A stretch of DNA of 64,000 nt, taken from contig JAEQBH010005401.1 of assembly GCA_016808115.1 (NCBI GenBank), forward strand, positions 124,001-188,000. Reading direction: 5' to 3'. The position numbers and the translations under genes were made by a program. The notes under the pieces are model-generated. The model was not told the DNA's origin, made no database searches, and saw only the letters and a program-made list of their open reading frames with translations. This stretch comes from Tetrastigma voinierianum. Taxonomy: Eukaryota > Streptophyta > Magnoliopsida > Vitales > Vitaceae. Positions 46,752-60,870 of this stretch are shown one piece after another; position 1 is the first letter of the stretch, and every line of letters starts with the position of its first letter.

Positions 46752-49537
46752 TGTGACTCGACATGGGATTGTGAGTGGTCATCTTTTATCATATATTTTA
46801 CACTTGCATAATCTCATATAATGTTAAGCAATTAACTTGTATTACATTCTGTGTGTGATTACAAATATATATACAAGCTCACGAAATATAAAATATTCGG
46901 CTTATTTACAGATATTTGATAGTTTTACAAAATTTCATATCTGAAATAGACTAAAGGTCTTCCAGTTTTATTGATGTCAGACCTTTGGCTGTGATGTGGA
47001 TTGTCACATCCCTCTGGTTTCCTCTTACATCTTACTGCAGTTGAAACATGCGTCTTGAAACTACGCTTAGTGGAATGTGACCTTCTATTAGAGTCACCAC
47101 ACTTTTATCTGATGCATATAACACATATAACGATCTGATTCTTGTTATTTCTCATATATATACTTATCATAACCAGTTTACCGTTTATATCATCTTCGAG
47201 ATACTTTTCATATATCTATTACTTTTACTTCTTAATTCTTTATATTTGTATACTATCATCACATAAGCAGTCTTTATGCTTCCGTATTCTTCATTTCCTT
47301 TGCATATACAATCATTTCTTTTATGTTTCATGCATAAACCTTAGGGTGGATCTGAGGAATACTATAATCCATGAGATTGAAGATCTTCAGCTAGCAAACA
47401 GTGATCAGAGGAGCCCGGTATTGTGAGTGACCTTCGGGGGTACGATTAAACGGGATGTCTTGAATATTACTGGCGAGTCCAGATTCCGAATATAAGCGAT
47501 ATCTTTGCAGACAATTCTTCCTAAATGGGCATGCCCGTATCCTACACCCGGGTTCTAGCGATTGATCGTGTATTTTTATCTTTCAGTCTAAATATCACGT
47601 ATTAGAATAATTATTGTGAATTCGGTAATCATATGTGATATATAATATAATCAGTTATTATATCTTTACATTTTTCATACTTCATTACTTCATCTTTGCT
47701 TTATATCACTATGATCTGTTGTAGTTATAATAGGCGTTCATAACACGAATAAGCATGGTTACACCATGCGCCTCTTTGTTCCGTGTTTTGGAACTAATAT
47801 GAGTTTCGATATTGTATTTGTCTATTGATGAATTCTTGACTCAATGGGCTTTCCATAGAGTCGAACACCCAGTCGAGTTCAAGCGAAGGAGATATGACCT
47901 TAGAAGTTGGGGTCATGCGCGATCAGTCTTGGCGGTGGCCACGGATTGACGGTACACCTTTGAAGTGACGAGCTCGGTTTGGCGCCATCTGACATCTAAT
48001 ATCTCCCTCGGGCATATGGATGGATTCTTGACTCGATGGGTTTTTCCATAGAGTCAGAGAACACCAATCAGTTCTGGCGAAAAGATATGACTAACCAGAA
48101 GTTGGAGAATTAAATGCGCGATCTGATCTTGGCGAGCTGACTGAATTGATGAAAGGCTGCGAAGTGAGCTCGGTTTGACGCCTACAATCGACGTCTGTAT
48201 CTCCCTCAGGCATATGGATGGATTCTTGACTCAATGGGCTTTCGCAGAGTCGAAACGCAATCGGAGTTCAAGCAGAGAGGAGATATGACGCCCCAGAAGT
48301 TGGAGGTCATGCGCGGCCAGTCTTGTGAGGCGGCGTTGAGCGTCATTTGTTAATTTGTGACCCCTGATGGGCCGACCCCTTGTCCATTGTTCGGCTAAGC
48401 GGCCGCTGTTTACAGCGGCCGCCGTCCGCGCGATCACATGTTCATTAGTGACCCCTTGTTGCGATACAAATCCGGCGGTGGCCGACTCGCATTCCTTTGT
48501 GACCAGCGTTTGGCGACCCTCGTGACTGTTGGGCGACTGATAGTGCGACGCCATTTGTGAAGTCTTGTTTGTGACCCTCTTTGGCGACCTCTACGCTGTT
48601 ATTTGTTGAGTAAAACCATAACGGTGCAGGTGAATTAAGAAATTGAAAACTGACATCAAGTTCGTGTGTGATTTCTGTTCTGAAGGACTGTTAAAGTCTC
48701 TGCTATTTCTGGTTAGCTGGTTCTGGGTCGGTGTTATTGATTGAGGCCCGGCCTACCAGTTGGGCAGGGTGACCTCGATAAAGGACTATAACTGGTCTAC
48801 AGAGGTCTAGTAGATGATCAGCGCATCAGAAGTTCATTGATGTGTTGCAAGTCTACTCAAGGACTCGCCGAGATTCCACTGTGTTCTGACCGAGCAAGTA
48901 GTTTCTAAAGATGGGATCTGCATATGATGGAGCAATGAATTTACGGGTTCGACTGCTGTGAACCCTTCTCGACCCATGTTACAGAGCCTTAAGCTCTTTG
49001 CTTAACTCAAACCTACGAGAAAGGAGTTTGGGGGTTCTAGCTGAAATATTACAAGATAGAGGGTTCTTAACCATGTATCTAAACTTTATAGTCAATGGAA
49101 CTATATTACTCCCGTGATTTACATACTTATTCTGTGGTTCATTCATACTCATACCAATCATAATTCCGTACCGATACATATTCCATACTTTGACTAAATC
49201 ATAGTTATACACGTAATCTTCTTAACCTTCTTCTTATTTCTTTTCTGTATTTGCTCTCCTTTTCTCGAGACGAAATAAGATATTTCTTTTGGTCTGTCAT
49301 ATGATCTTATCCTTATTTGATCTTATCCATTTTATTTTACTTTGGTCCCTTGACTCTTATAATATTTGAAATCAATTTATAATATTTTACAATAGCCTCA
49401 TATCTTCTTTATTATTTGTAATTTGCTTATGCGTATTCCTATTTTGTTTTTATCTTGCCTTCAGAATAAATATCTTTTCACGTTTATTATAAAACGTGTT
49501 ATAAGGCTGTTAAGGTATAATTTGGGGTATTGAAGAA
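46752..49537 (-). mobile_element. Solo LTR (about 2.8 kb) inside the Tat-type element
   Basis: The right end GGTATAATTTGGGGTATTG is the inverse of the chromovirus LTR start (CCCCAAATTATACC, as at 1,902). The CTACGCTTAGTGGAA block near 47,062 matches the position of GCTTACGCTTAGTGG in LTR family B. The left end is approximate (TGTGACTCGACATGG). No target duplication was found. It separates Tat RT from Tat gag, so it is nested. Confidence 0.65.
47825..48420. repeat. Three-copy tandem module, 190-199 bp, in the solo LTR
   Basis: GATGGATTCTTGACTCAATG recurs at about 47,827, 48,019 and 48,218. Each is followed by CATAGAGTCGAA, GTTCAAGCGAAGGAGATATG and AGAAGTTGG-GGTCATGCGCG. Related, in inverted orientation, to the module at 5,574-5,975. 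Confidence 0.85.
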
Positions 49538-51625
49538 ATTTGTGAAAAGAGCGTGCATTTCGACATCTTTGGATATGTTCAGACTCGTAATCGATCCATC
49601 GGGATCTGATAATGGCTCTCCCAAAGTCCTCCATAGGAAATAGTTGGTCGACCTCATTGTAGGCCAGAAGAGGATAGTGAAATGGAATGTGATGAAACCA
49701 GAGATCGACCCTCTGCGTGTGGTTGTTGCATCTGTTTTTAATCTTTGCCTCTACGGGTAAAAATCAAATGAGGGTGGGTGTGATTAAATGTGATAAAACG
49801 TTCATGACCTTCAATGGCCTTACTCATGACAATAGAGGCGCATTAATAAACCATATCCATAGTCATGTCAACGGCTGGGTGTTGCTATCTTGATCAAATA
49901 GGCATGGGTATTGAATCTACAAGAAAAAATCCCCGGCTCATTAATTACATACCTCATCAAAGCTGATCCATTATTGTGAAATCATCACCAGTAAGCTAAT
50001 CTCGATAATGGCTCGTAAGTGAATGTGCCTCACGTGATCAGTAGTGATCGCTCTGACCATCATGAATGAACTTCACGCCCCGAATGAAGGAAGATGGGAT
50101 GTGTTAACACTAAATCCATGGGCGCACAAGTAGGTTAAAGATCAGGATCATAAAATCGAACGCCACTTTTGAAAAATGGCGGCCCGATCGTGACTCGAGG
50201 AGTCGAGGTGCCACGTCACCTCTGCGAGTATTGTCATAAGCTCGTTGTGCATTAGATGGCTCAAAGTGTGTTGTATCTTGGAAGCGATCTTGTACAAGCG
50301 GTCAGGTGGAGGTATTTAAGCGGATGATTATCACAGAGGACATATGGAACATAGACCTGTGACCCAGCGATATATCTGGTCGAGTGTGGTTTTAAACCCT
50401 CAGGATAAGTCATCCCTCAGAAAGCAATCGACTAACCCGACCCATTTGTGAGCATATGTATCGAAGCCAGCAGCGATGTGGCGGGTGTCGACTCGAGATC
50501 ATTTCAGGCCCCCAATCAAAGTCTATCTGTGGGTGGTAGTGGGTATGAACTCGAATAGAATCTGAGCACAGTGTGTCTTATCATAAAATTTGCTTGAGGA
50601 TCTCATCATCATCTCATTTGTCTCATCTCTAGAGTATCAGGGATCACATGGTGAGATCGATGAAGTGTGCAGTGGCTGCTCTCTTTGATGCCATCTGGAA
50701 TCTCTGATTATCGTGTCCATAGTGTGGAGTAGAAATAAAGTCTGTTTTCTTATGTAGTGAAGTCAACGGCCTCTGGTGCGAGGATCAGACTGTTGTAATG
50801 CCAGTGTAGAAATGATGTGAGTGAATGCAGCGGCAGAAACACCTCATGAACCAAAGTGTCATCGCAGCCATGTTAAATGCTATGGGCTCGGCCTCGATCA
50901 TCGCTGACATATGGATGCGATCCTCGGACTTCAGCAAAATATTAGAATGAATACCTCTTGTTGGAGGAGGAAGCGCATGTGTAAGGTAAGTGGAGGGACA
51001 GACTCAATGCTAGGTTGTCTCGATTGCCGCGATACCACTGAGTCGATGAGTCACTGAAACGGCGTGTCTCAATGGTGCACTAATGCGTAGGATAATACAG
51101 GCATGATGATAAGCGTAATGTGGAGTCGATAAATGAGGGTGAAACGACGCGGTATTAACCTCTCGGTGCTAATGAATTTGGCAATCCGGCTGATCATGAT
51201 ATGCAGTAAGACCTCGCTCCAGCGTACTAGTGTGTAAAGTATACGAGGCGTAAAGAACATTTGTCATGGAGCGTGGTGCTCAGAATTCAGGTGACGATAG
51301 GTGGTCTCATGACACAATGCGGCGTGGCTGGGTGTGGTGAGTCATCTGGGGTTAATTAAACTAAGCGGGCGAGGTATTATGGAAGATACACTGTGAGCGA
51401 ACTCACGGGTGTGAAATCTGTCTGATTAAGTATAGATGCATGTGGGGCTGGGGTGCACTGTCTAAAGGAATGAGTAGCTCTTACCTCAGCCAGTGTGTAG
51501 TCAGAGATGGCTTCTTCCCTTTACTATCGGAAAGGAAGAATGACCCATGTGGCGTTGTACGTCCTCAGTGCATGATGCATGTGAAGCTCGCAAAAGTGCG
51601 TGATTGCACCGTCAAGATGTACAGC
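49538..51625 (-). other. Unresolved interior of the Tat-type element
   Basis: Two kilobases between the solo LTR and gag. No domain recognised. A protease would be expected here on the minus strand. Composition is even and CG-containing, unlike the AT-rich intergenic parts. Confidence 0.4.
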
Positions 51626-51946
51626 TTAATTAGGCTGTAAACTCCTCATGATCATGCTAATATGCTCTCTCTCTGATGGACGATCATTCATCTGAATAAC
51701 CTTCTCCCTCCAACGAGAGATGAATGATGTAGTAATCTCGCCACGCCCCTCATGGCGCAAGAGCTCTCCCAGTAACGTATGACGGTCTTTGAAGAGAACT
51801 CGGATAAACTTCGTAGGCGAGATCATAGTCTTTCGTGGCGTCAGTGGCGAGCCGACTTTGTGCCACCTTTGCTCGTGTGAGAACGACATGATCAGTGGGC
51901 CTCGTCGAGCCCGTACCTTGTGACTATATATCCTCAGTGAGTGCAT
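51626..51946 (-). pseudogene. Tat-type gag fragment
   Basis: The minus-strand frame contains ITTSFISRWREKVIQMNDRP, then SEREHISMIMRSLQP. It is the same block as in the gag at 8,536-9,240. Upstream residues (LLGELLRHEGRGE) match the LR+Q..E region poorly. It gives a second, better-placed gag for comparison. Confidence 0.8.
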
Positions 51947-52756
51947 TGGACATCCTCTGCTGTATCTTTGGCTCCGTATTGGGCATCGAATTTAGGCGGA
52001 AGTGGGGTCACAGGTGCATTATCAAATCCATCCCACATATCCATACCCTCTACTGTTGTCCAGTTGTTTTGACATACGCTCACTCTCACGTATCACGATC
52101 CATGAAAGCGAGTAGTTTGAATTGAAAAATCACGTGTGGCGGGACACCTCTCTGTGGCCTGGGTAATGAAAGTGCGGGGATAGGCGAAGTGCCATCCCGA
52201 GCCGTCGACGGAGGTGATGGTGGTGCCCCATGTGGCGGTATCCTCTGTGCTAAAATCTATGGGGCCTGGCTGAAGCTACATCAATCCTTTACTTGGGTGG
52301 GTGTGCGTATCTGGGCGACGGCCGTAGCGATCTTCTCGATAGCCTTTGCGTGTGGATCCGTATCAGGTATGATCTTGTCGTGTAGCGATCTACCCTCGAC
52401 TCTGACTCTGAGATGGTCCCGGTTTGTGTCGAGTGAATCCACGAGAGTGTATGAAACAAATAAGGTGGAGTCCGGCCCGAACGAAATATTCTTCTCCGTG
52501 GCGAAATAAGTAATCCATCTATTTATGCAGCGCGGCGAGCTGATATCATGATCTCTACGTACCCTCAGGAAGCCAAAATAAGGGGAATGCGGATCCGTAT
52601 CATGACTAAGCAGGCCTTGAAGGCTCGAGATGCACTGCACGTGTAGGATGGGAGTCTAGTCGATAGGATCTAAACTTAGCCTGAAGGTCGTTAGGGTGGC
52701 TCCCAAAAGACAAGGGTAGGTAGGTGCTTAAAGGGGTCCACACAGTAGGAAGATTG
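51947..52756 (-). other. Probable gag N-terminal side / leader
   Basis: A 119-residue minus-strand frame (52,640-52,281) ends AIEKIATAVAQIRTPTQ-like and resembles no domain I know. By position it is gag N-terminal or leader. The target duplication GATTG of the next LTR occupies 52,752-52,756. Confidence 0.4.
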
Positions 52757-55700
52757 TGTAACACCCCGAAATATACCATAGCAGTTTTCGGACATGTTTA
52801 GGGTATAATAAAAGTTAAATGAGAATTTTTGGAAATAAAACGATGGGCAGAAAATTAATACGAGGAAGCGAGGTAAATTAGTCGTTTACCACTTGAGGAT
52901 ATGAGAACCTCATCAGTAAGTTTATATACCGTATGGAATTTGATAAAAGATGGAATAGAAATTAGAAAGATAGGAAGGACTTAAATGCAAAAATGAGAAA
53001 AGAATTTAAAAATGCGAGACGAGCCTTGGCCTTAACTCAAAAATGGAAAGAAGCCCAGTGGCATAAGGCCCGAGCATGGCCTTATTATTAAGGCAAAATA
53101 TCTTTTGAGTACACAAAATACTAAGGGAGGCTCAAACGGATAGGAAAGGGGGGAGAGAAGAGAAGAAGAGAGAAGGAAAAGAGAGGAAAGAAGAAGAGAA
53201 GAGAAGAAGGAAGAGGAAGAGAAGTTCGGAAGATTGAGGTATGGAATCAACATTTAGTATGGATTATTTGGATTTTTCTTGTATGGATAAGCTGTTTTGG
53301 GTTGTGGGTTGTAAACCTAACCTAGAATGAATTCTTGTATGGAATCAAGGGTATGGAATCAAGAGTATGGAATCCTTCCTTTGAGGTTGGATTCATGGTT
53401 TAATTGCAAAGTAATGGAGTTTGGGTTAGAACAAACCCTAACTAATCCTTGTGTTTGGTTTGTGTATGAGTTATAACTCATATTAGAGTTATTTTGGGAG
53501 TAATTCATGATAGGTTTTTCAAATAAGATGAGTATTGAAAGAGGATTTGAGTAGAATAGAGGTTACAAGATGAATATGGAATGGTTTTGATGTGTATATC
53601 GAGTATTGAGTTGGTTTGGGTAGAAAAATATGGGAAAATGGGAGAAAAACCACCATTTACGTGCATTTTTCGGGGTGAGAATGCAGGTACGAAGCAGTGG
53701 TGCCGTACCATAAGATGTTCTGTCGAGCGAATATGGAATACTTAGATACCCTGATGCTCCCGGACCCGGTTTTAGTATTTTGGCCGTAACTTGTCGATTT
53801 AACTATCAGATTTGAGTGATTCGAGTTGTTGGTTAAAGCGCGAGACTTGAGGAGAACAAAACACCTGAAATAGGCACCTTGAGTGCGAATCATGTGGTAC
53901 GAGGAATTGATGAGTGAGGTATGTTGAAACCCGATTTACGGTTATGTTTGAGCAATAGAGTAGTCGGGTGTTTAGGACATATCTTGAGTATTGGTGCTTT
54001 CAGATTTGGGTGATTCAGGTTGGAGAGAGAACCCTTAGCACCTTAGCTTCATAGGAGTGAAAGCGTGTCAAATATGGAGTCGAAGACACTTGAAAATGGG
54101 TATTTCAAAATGTCCACAGTATAATAGGAATGGAAATAGTGAAGTTTGGCATGAAAATGCCATAACTTGAGTTTGGGAAGATTGAATGGAATGATTCAGT
54201 TGAATCTGAAGCAATATGAATGATGTATTGACTACATGGGTATATGCCGTCTGAGTATATGAAATGCCCGGATCACAGCCAGTAGGAAAGCGGAAAAAAT
54301 ATAGGAAATCGCGATATGTATAGAGTGTGTTCGTGAAAGCATGAATATGATGTGAAATATGAAAGCGGCTGAAGCATGAGCATTGAGCGTGAAACCAGTA
54401 TAATAGTGAACATCAATGTGACAAGAATGCCACAGTGATACGTACGAATAAAAAATAGATTATATATGATTATTATCACATATAATTGTAGTACTGGAAG
54501 CCAGAATATGGAATGATCAGTACTTACATTGCGTGGAAGTTGATTACGATCGGTGCTTGGCCCACTCTTCTTGAATCTTCACGACATACGATGCGTGGCG
54601 AACACGTTCGATCGATTAACCCGACACTCACAACGCTGGTGCTACGACACTTTTTTGTTACGTGGGCGAGCGTGTTACGTCGGTCTTCGACACTCTGGCT
54701 TTGTCTTCTGGCGCTAAATCTATCAAATATTATCACGTAGATGCTTGTGTCTTTGTGTCATTCATTTCTTATGATTAGTGCGGGTAGTGTAAGCAGTTAT
54801 ATGATGGGCCTACGAATAAAGGCCAGGCCGAAATGAATATGGTAAAGATCTTAATGTACTACGGTGCCTACGTATTTAATTACGTAATCTTGCAAGTCTT
54901 TTGTATAAATCAAATACGTAGTGCGCACGAGGAATGCTTAATTATCGGTAATATAAGTATAAGTTCGAAATCTGAGAATGAGATCTAAGTAAATAAATAT
55001 AAGATGAAATCTGAGAATAAATTTCATTAATACGATTCTGAGGATAAAGATATCTGAGTATATGCTCATAATCAGTGTATAGATCAGAAATATAAAACGA
55101 GTTAAAGTAGCTAGTATAAGATGCGAATCTGAGAATAGGTTCCATAATACAAGTATAAGATCGAAATCTGAGGAAGAATAAGTTAAGTATCTGAGTATAA
55201 GATCAGAAATACGAAACAAGTTTAAAGTAATACAAGTATAAGATTTGAAATACGAGAATAAGTTCCATAATACAAGTATAAGATTTGAGAATCATGAGAA
55301 TAATTTCAGGTAATACAAGTATAAGATCAGAAATACAAGAACAAGGATTCTAGTAATACAAGTATAAGATGCGAAATCTAGGAATAAGTTCCATAATACA
55401 GTATAGATCACGAAATACAAGAATAAGTTAATTAATACATTATAAGATCCAGAGTGCGAGAGATAAACTCAGTGAATATAGGTATAAGATATAGTATAAG
55501 TATAGGATTACTGCCGGTACCTACGGTACCTTAGTAAAGGTCTAGGCACGGTGGCAACTCTACGAGATACGGATAAATTATCGGTCAGACCAGAGGATTC
55601 AGTAGATGTCCTTTGGGATCACGACGATTATAAGCTAGAGATAAGTTTAAGTATATGTATAAGCTCGATTATCGCATCTGAGGAAATCATATAAGTATGC

Positions 55701-56345
55701 GATCTACGGAGATAAGTATAGAGGTATGTCGTCTGAATGAGTATAAATATGTGTCCTACGAGGAGGTCGAAATAAAATAAAGTCACGTCATAAGTGTAGT
55801 TTTGAGTAAGTATAAGTTTCTTTATAAGTATAAGTTCATTACCTTATACGAGAGATGCAGAACAATAAGTTAGTTCTGAGGATAATTATGTATGCTCTGT
55901 TATATCAATTCTGAAGATTACGAGATGCGTTATTGTTATATGTTTATTATGATTAGTATAAATACATGTGTACCCGAGTATAAGTTATAAGATATGTTTC
56001 CAGTAAAGCGTATTAAAGATTAGCACGGGTTTTCCTGTCAGGTGTAGGTATAGGAGAAGGCAGTTCGAAAACTTGGCATGCTGGCAAGGCGGCTGCTTAG
56101 TAGGGTTTCTGTGTAGGTTTCGCACTTCCCCGATTTGTAAATGTAAGTACAGGTTTTTGTATGTAAATGGGACTGATATATGTGTATAGATTTTGATGGG
56201 CGCGCTCAGGTGTGGATTTTTGTATATGTAAATGATTTTTGTTATTACAGAAATTGTTTGTATACCACAGTCTGAAGTTGGCTCCCGAGGAAAAATAAAA
56301 AGCGATTAAAGGTCGAGTATATAGTCTCGCCTCAGGGTGTGACCA
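52757..56345 (+). mobile_element. Long solo LTR, family B copy 2 (3,589 bp), inverted to copy 1
   Basis: Starts TGTAACACCCCGAAATATAC and ends CAGGGTGTGACCA. Perfect 5-bp target duplications GATTG are at 52,752-52,756 and 56,346-56,350. Its reverse complement aligns with 9,954-13,384, including the GGTTGTAAACCTAACC-side block, the purine tract, the AAGTATAAGAT repeat array and AGCACGGGTTTTCCTGTCAG. No internal region is present, so it is a solo LTR. Confidence 0.92.
54940..55510. repeat. AAGTATAAGATCGAAATCTG-type short tandem repeat
   Basis: Reverse complement of the array at 10,500-11,090. Half-units of about 20 bp, with many CG-adjacent variants (GAAATCTGAG, GAAATACGAG, GAAATACAAG). Confidence 0.85.
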
Positions 56346-56350
56346 GATTG

Positions 56351-57084
56351 TACCTCAGATTTGCGACCTCTGCGTCTCAAGGTTGGAAGCTGTCTGGAGT
56401 GGTCATCAAATCACGCGTAAATTATGACATCTGGGTAGCTGTGGTAGAGACTCAAATTATAGTTTTCAGATTAAACTTAAGTGTGCCGATGATGTGCTGG
56501 TGCATCAGAAAAAACACTAAGCAAATCATGAAGAAGAATTGTGCGTATAAAGCATATAGAAATATGCTCACAGAGACATCAGACCCAGATAAGTTTCATA
56601 ACAACCAAATATTAAGCTACATAAGGTGCTCCCCAACCATACAGATTAGCCAGTTGTTCTTATACTAATCGTTAAGCTCAAGGTGAAAGATAAGCAGAAC
56701 ATGAAGTCTCAGTCAAACCATGGAAACACTGCAATAAAGGGCCAAAGTCGATAGGAGACTGGGAGTCGGAGATAAGGGGATAAATGTGTGTCCCCACGTA
56801 GACGAGCAACATGCGGTCAGCCGAGAGGGGTAGTCATGCAATGACGGTCATGAAAACACGAGTATCACATGCACGATCAATATATCAAAATGCGGGAAAA
56901 TATCTGTGAATACATCATGATGAAACAAATTAATTAATAGAAACAAAATAAGCAAAAATAAAAACAAACGAGCGCTTAATGTGTTATTAGCCGCAAGAAG
57001 TGATCTCAGACAATTATTAATCAATTTTACATTTCCTCGAGTATATTCAAGCTTGACCACTACGACAAAAATCACCGATGGGTT
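56351..57084 (-). other. Leader of the Tat-type element
   Basis: No coding domain. Lies between the solo LTR and the right LTR-like repeat. Open frames here are short and unremarkable. Confidence 0.45.
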
Positions 57085-57284
57085 ATACATTTTATGGACC
57101 CCGCATTTTTCATGTGCGTCCCCAATCGATGGCGAGACTCGCTTTTTTTATTTTAATTTCTTTGAATAAAATCATTTAAGAAAAAATGGTTTTTGGAATC
57201 GCCACTTATTTTTGTTATTTTTTTAAAAGGGAAAACAAAATAAGAAATAAAACTCTAGTATGACTCCTTATTTGGGAAAAGATG
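57085..57284 (-). mobile_element. Right long repeat (LTR-like) of the Tat-type element, first part
   Basis: Matches 32,627-32,830: CCCGCATTTTTCATGTG, GTCCCCAATCGATGGCGAGA, ATCGCCACTTATTTTTGTTA and AACAAAATAAGAAATAAAAC. It is interrupted at 57,284 by a solo LTR. The uninterrupted copy at 32,820 provides the empty site. Confidence 0.8.
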
Positions 57285-58559
57285 TGTCACGCCAGATTCG
57301 TCAGGCAGATTGGCCGAATCAGAGCCAGGTTTGAGTGCGAAACTCCTTATCTTGGGACTTCTTATATATATATTTTTTTTTGGGTTCACGGGCCGAACTT
57401 ATATCCATGGTGTCTGGAAATGATTTTAGTAACCAACGATCATTTACATTTACAAATGAACTACCCTTAGGAATGGTATCCATTAAAATTTATACATATT
57501 TACTAAGTCCCTTTAAGATACAAATACATACCTATACATATCTATCTGAACATCGGGTGGAGTGGTCTTTGGTGAGCTTTTTATCTACGAGATGGCAGCC
57601 TCTTGTGGTGTGGAATGTCTGTCCTCTTTATCTCTCTTCGGTACCTACGGATTGAACACGTCAATGTTTACACGGCTTTGGCGCAGGTAGGAACATATAG
57701 GCGATGGTTTGACCCGATATGATAATCGCCCGAGTCACTATCTTTCACAGCTTACTAATACTTATGCATATAAAAGTCCTAATCACTTATGTGACTTATT
57801 TCGTATCATATTATACGTGTAGATTTTATCGTTTCGATTCATACTTTTTCTTGTTCATATTACTTCCTGTGTCATGTATTTTACGAGGTTTGTAACTCAT
57901 ATCTACTACATGTATGATAGATCAAATCATATTAAAGTAAACTTATGCGTATCTGATAGCGATTCGGAACAAATCAAATCATATCAATTTCATACGGGGT
58001 TCAATCCAGGTAATATCGTCGTATTAGACTCTTTATCAACATCACGTAGAAGCCCTTAATCCAACTCACTTTGAGTGCATTTAGTGATCTGAGATCCCAG
58101 TTAAATCATTTAGTTTTGATTTATTGTTTCATTTTTCAAAGTGTCGCGACCACAGATCCTAACGGCGATTGTGGATCAGTACGACCAGTTTACTCAAGGC
58201 GTTTCAATGAAACGACTATCTCATTTATTATATGTTTTGTTTTTTTTAAAAGTGTCGCGGCAGAATCCCAGGCTGCCGACCAGATTGGCGGATCAGTGGA
58301 GCAGGTTTACTCGGAGCATTTTCAATTATCTTTCGAAACATGTTGTTTATGTTATTATTCGGACCTTTTAGTGTCGAAAGCACTTCTTTCGGACAATCCA
58401 TAAATACTTATAATTTCAAAAGACCATTAACACATTTACATTGACAAAATACATTTACAAGATGATGCCTTTTCTATGTCGGAGTATAATGTAAAAGATA
58501 CTTATACAAATACACTTTTTAATACCATCGTTTTCCCTTTTTAGGTTTGTGATTCCACA

Positions 58560-59000
58560 TATATTTATAGAATTGACATCACGGCTGATTAGGTTGGTGA
58601 ATCACACTGTTTGTCATTCGGTAGTAATGTGATTTCACATTGATAATGCAGGTCTCACCTTTGTAATTATAATTCGACATTCACGGCAGTTCGAGTTGGT
58701 GAATCACGTAAGTATGCATTCATTATGATGTGATTTCGCATTCGGTGTGCGAGTACCGCCTTGGTATAGAAATTAGCATTGCGGCAGTTAGGTTGGTGAG
58801 ATCGTCGCGTACGTCTGTTCATTAGCGATGTGATTTTACCGCATTCAATTGTGCGGGTCTCACATATGGCTATAGGAAATTAGACATTCTGATGGATTCG
58901 GTTGGTGAATCCTGTCACGTACGTCGTTCATTAGCGATGTGATTCCGCGTCAAACCGTCTGGTTCACCTTCGCGGCGAATTGGTTGGTGAATCGAATCAT
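58560..59000. repeat. Diverged 103-bp-type tandem repeat in family B copy 3
   Basis: GTTGGTGAATC-AC and GATGTGATTTCGCATT words recur about every 100-115 bp, four to five times. Homologous to 11,140-11,545. Confidence 0.8.
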
Positions 59001-60870
59001 GTCGGTCGTTCAATGATACATTTCAAATCAATTTACTTTTATCGCGGTAATTTTACTCTTATCGTCCGATACATGCACACATGCATCGTGTAGCCAGAAC
59101 ATTTAGAATAACAATCATTCAAATCAATATATATATCGTATATATATATTTCCTGATGTATTCATAACCGTCATAATCACATTTCAATTCTAATATCACC
59201 TTACATTATTATCTTTTCAAAGATATCATCTATGTACATATTTCATATGCTCATTTATATTCATTCACGATATACTCATTCATAAATATCTTTCGTTCAC
59301 GTGTTCATTCAGTATACTCATTCATATACCTCAGTCATAAATTCATTGGCGATATGCTCATTCATATATGCTTATTCACGTGTTCATTCACGTATACTCG
59401 ATCATATACACTTTCGATCATAAATTCATTGGCGTATACTCACATTCATGTATGTATTAAATTGAATTACTAATTCATATTCAATCCGTATATATAATTC
59501 ATATACCCATTTACGTATACTCGTTTCATTTGTTATCATTTTAAATTATATGTGATATGTCGTATATCAACAGCTTATTCATGTATTCATGACATGTTAC
59601 TCATGTTTAATCATGTTTCAATTCGTTTTCATTTCAAAACACCATAATCATTTTCATGTTTAAATGAACATACTACATTTTTCATTTTCTACTACTTTTT
59701 TTCCTTGTTTCATGCCTATTACATATGGCACTTCATATTCTTGTAGAAATATGATGTCTGAGAGATCACACCGCATTCATATATTCTCATTCTTTTATGA
59801 ATCTAGTTTACTTGGAATTGGAATCAATCGATCGGATCATCAATTAAAGTTATGGCATTTTCATGCTGGCCCAGTCGGTTTACCGGGATTACACTAGAAA
59901 CAGTTTGTATTACTAATTTTTCCGGGTTCTAAATTTATATTTGACACAAGGTCTTTGTACTCATTTAAAGCTAAGGTTCTGGGTTCTATTCGGTGGAATC
60001 ACCCGATTGAACACCGAAGAGGAAACTCAGTTACGTCAAAACGACCGATTACTCTATGTTGAAAATTTGGAACCGGGAATTTGTCTGCACATGGCCACTT
60101 TGAGTGGAATATTTCGACATAGATTCATAATTTGACAATACTTTCTCTTTAAGTTTGGTTCTCCTTGAAGTCTATTTTACTTAAGTACTTGAATCGGCTC
60201 AAATCGGATAAGAAATGAAAGCAGTTATGGCAATCTGGCGGTCGAAACGGGAAAACCGAGAACAAGTCCCTCTAGGTAGGACTTAAGTTCCTCTAGTGGA
60301 CTTGGCCAAAAATGACGAGAGGTCAGTTCTGGGGTAGGACTTAACTCCTACCGGTAGGACTCCTCTGAAAAAGTGCCCGAGAATGTGTGTTTTCTCACAT
60401 TTTCCTTATGTTTCAACTCCCGATCAACTCATGCCTCTCATAAATGCTTGAAGACCATGAATTCATCTTATGATCTCACTTACTACCATAGACAATAAGT
60501 TTATTGATCTATACTGTATTTAAAGACCCAAATCATGATTCTTGACAGTTAATATAGTGCTTGCTTATACACATACCAAATACACAAATTTATTAGGGTT
60601 TTGTTCTAACCTGACCATATATACTAAGACAAGCGAACAGATCAGACCTGAAGAGGAGGTTCATATTTAATTTGTTTTGGGTTTGTTAACATGTTTAAAG
60701 CATCTTTGGTTTGTAGGGATGAAATCTATAACAAACCAGTTGAATGACAATAACCGTGTAAAAATAACCGGATCCGTACTCAAGGTTAGTAGTTTATACC
60801 TTTTTGGAGCTTGGCTTTGCTAACTCTTCTCTTCTTCTTCCTTAACTCTCTCCTTACTCTTACTGCCCAC

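Noticed and set aside
52281..52640. 119-residue minus-strand frame as a possible new gene
   Set aside because: It sits where gag N-terminal or leader sequence of the Tat element should be, with no independent promoter or domain evidence. Left as unresolved interior.
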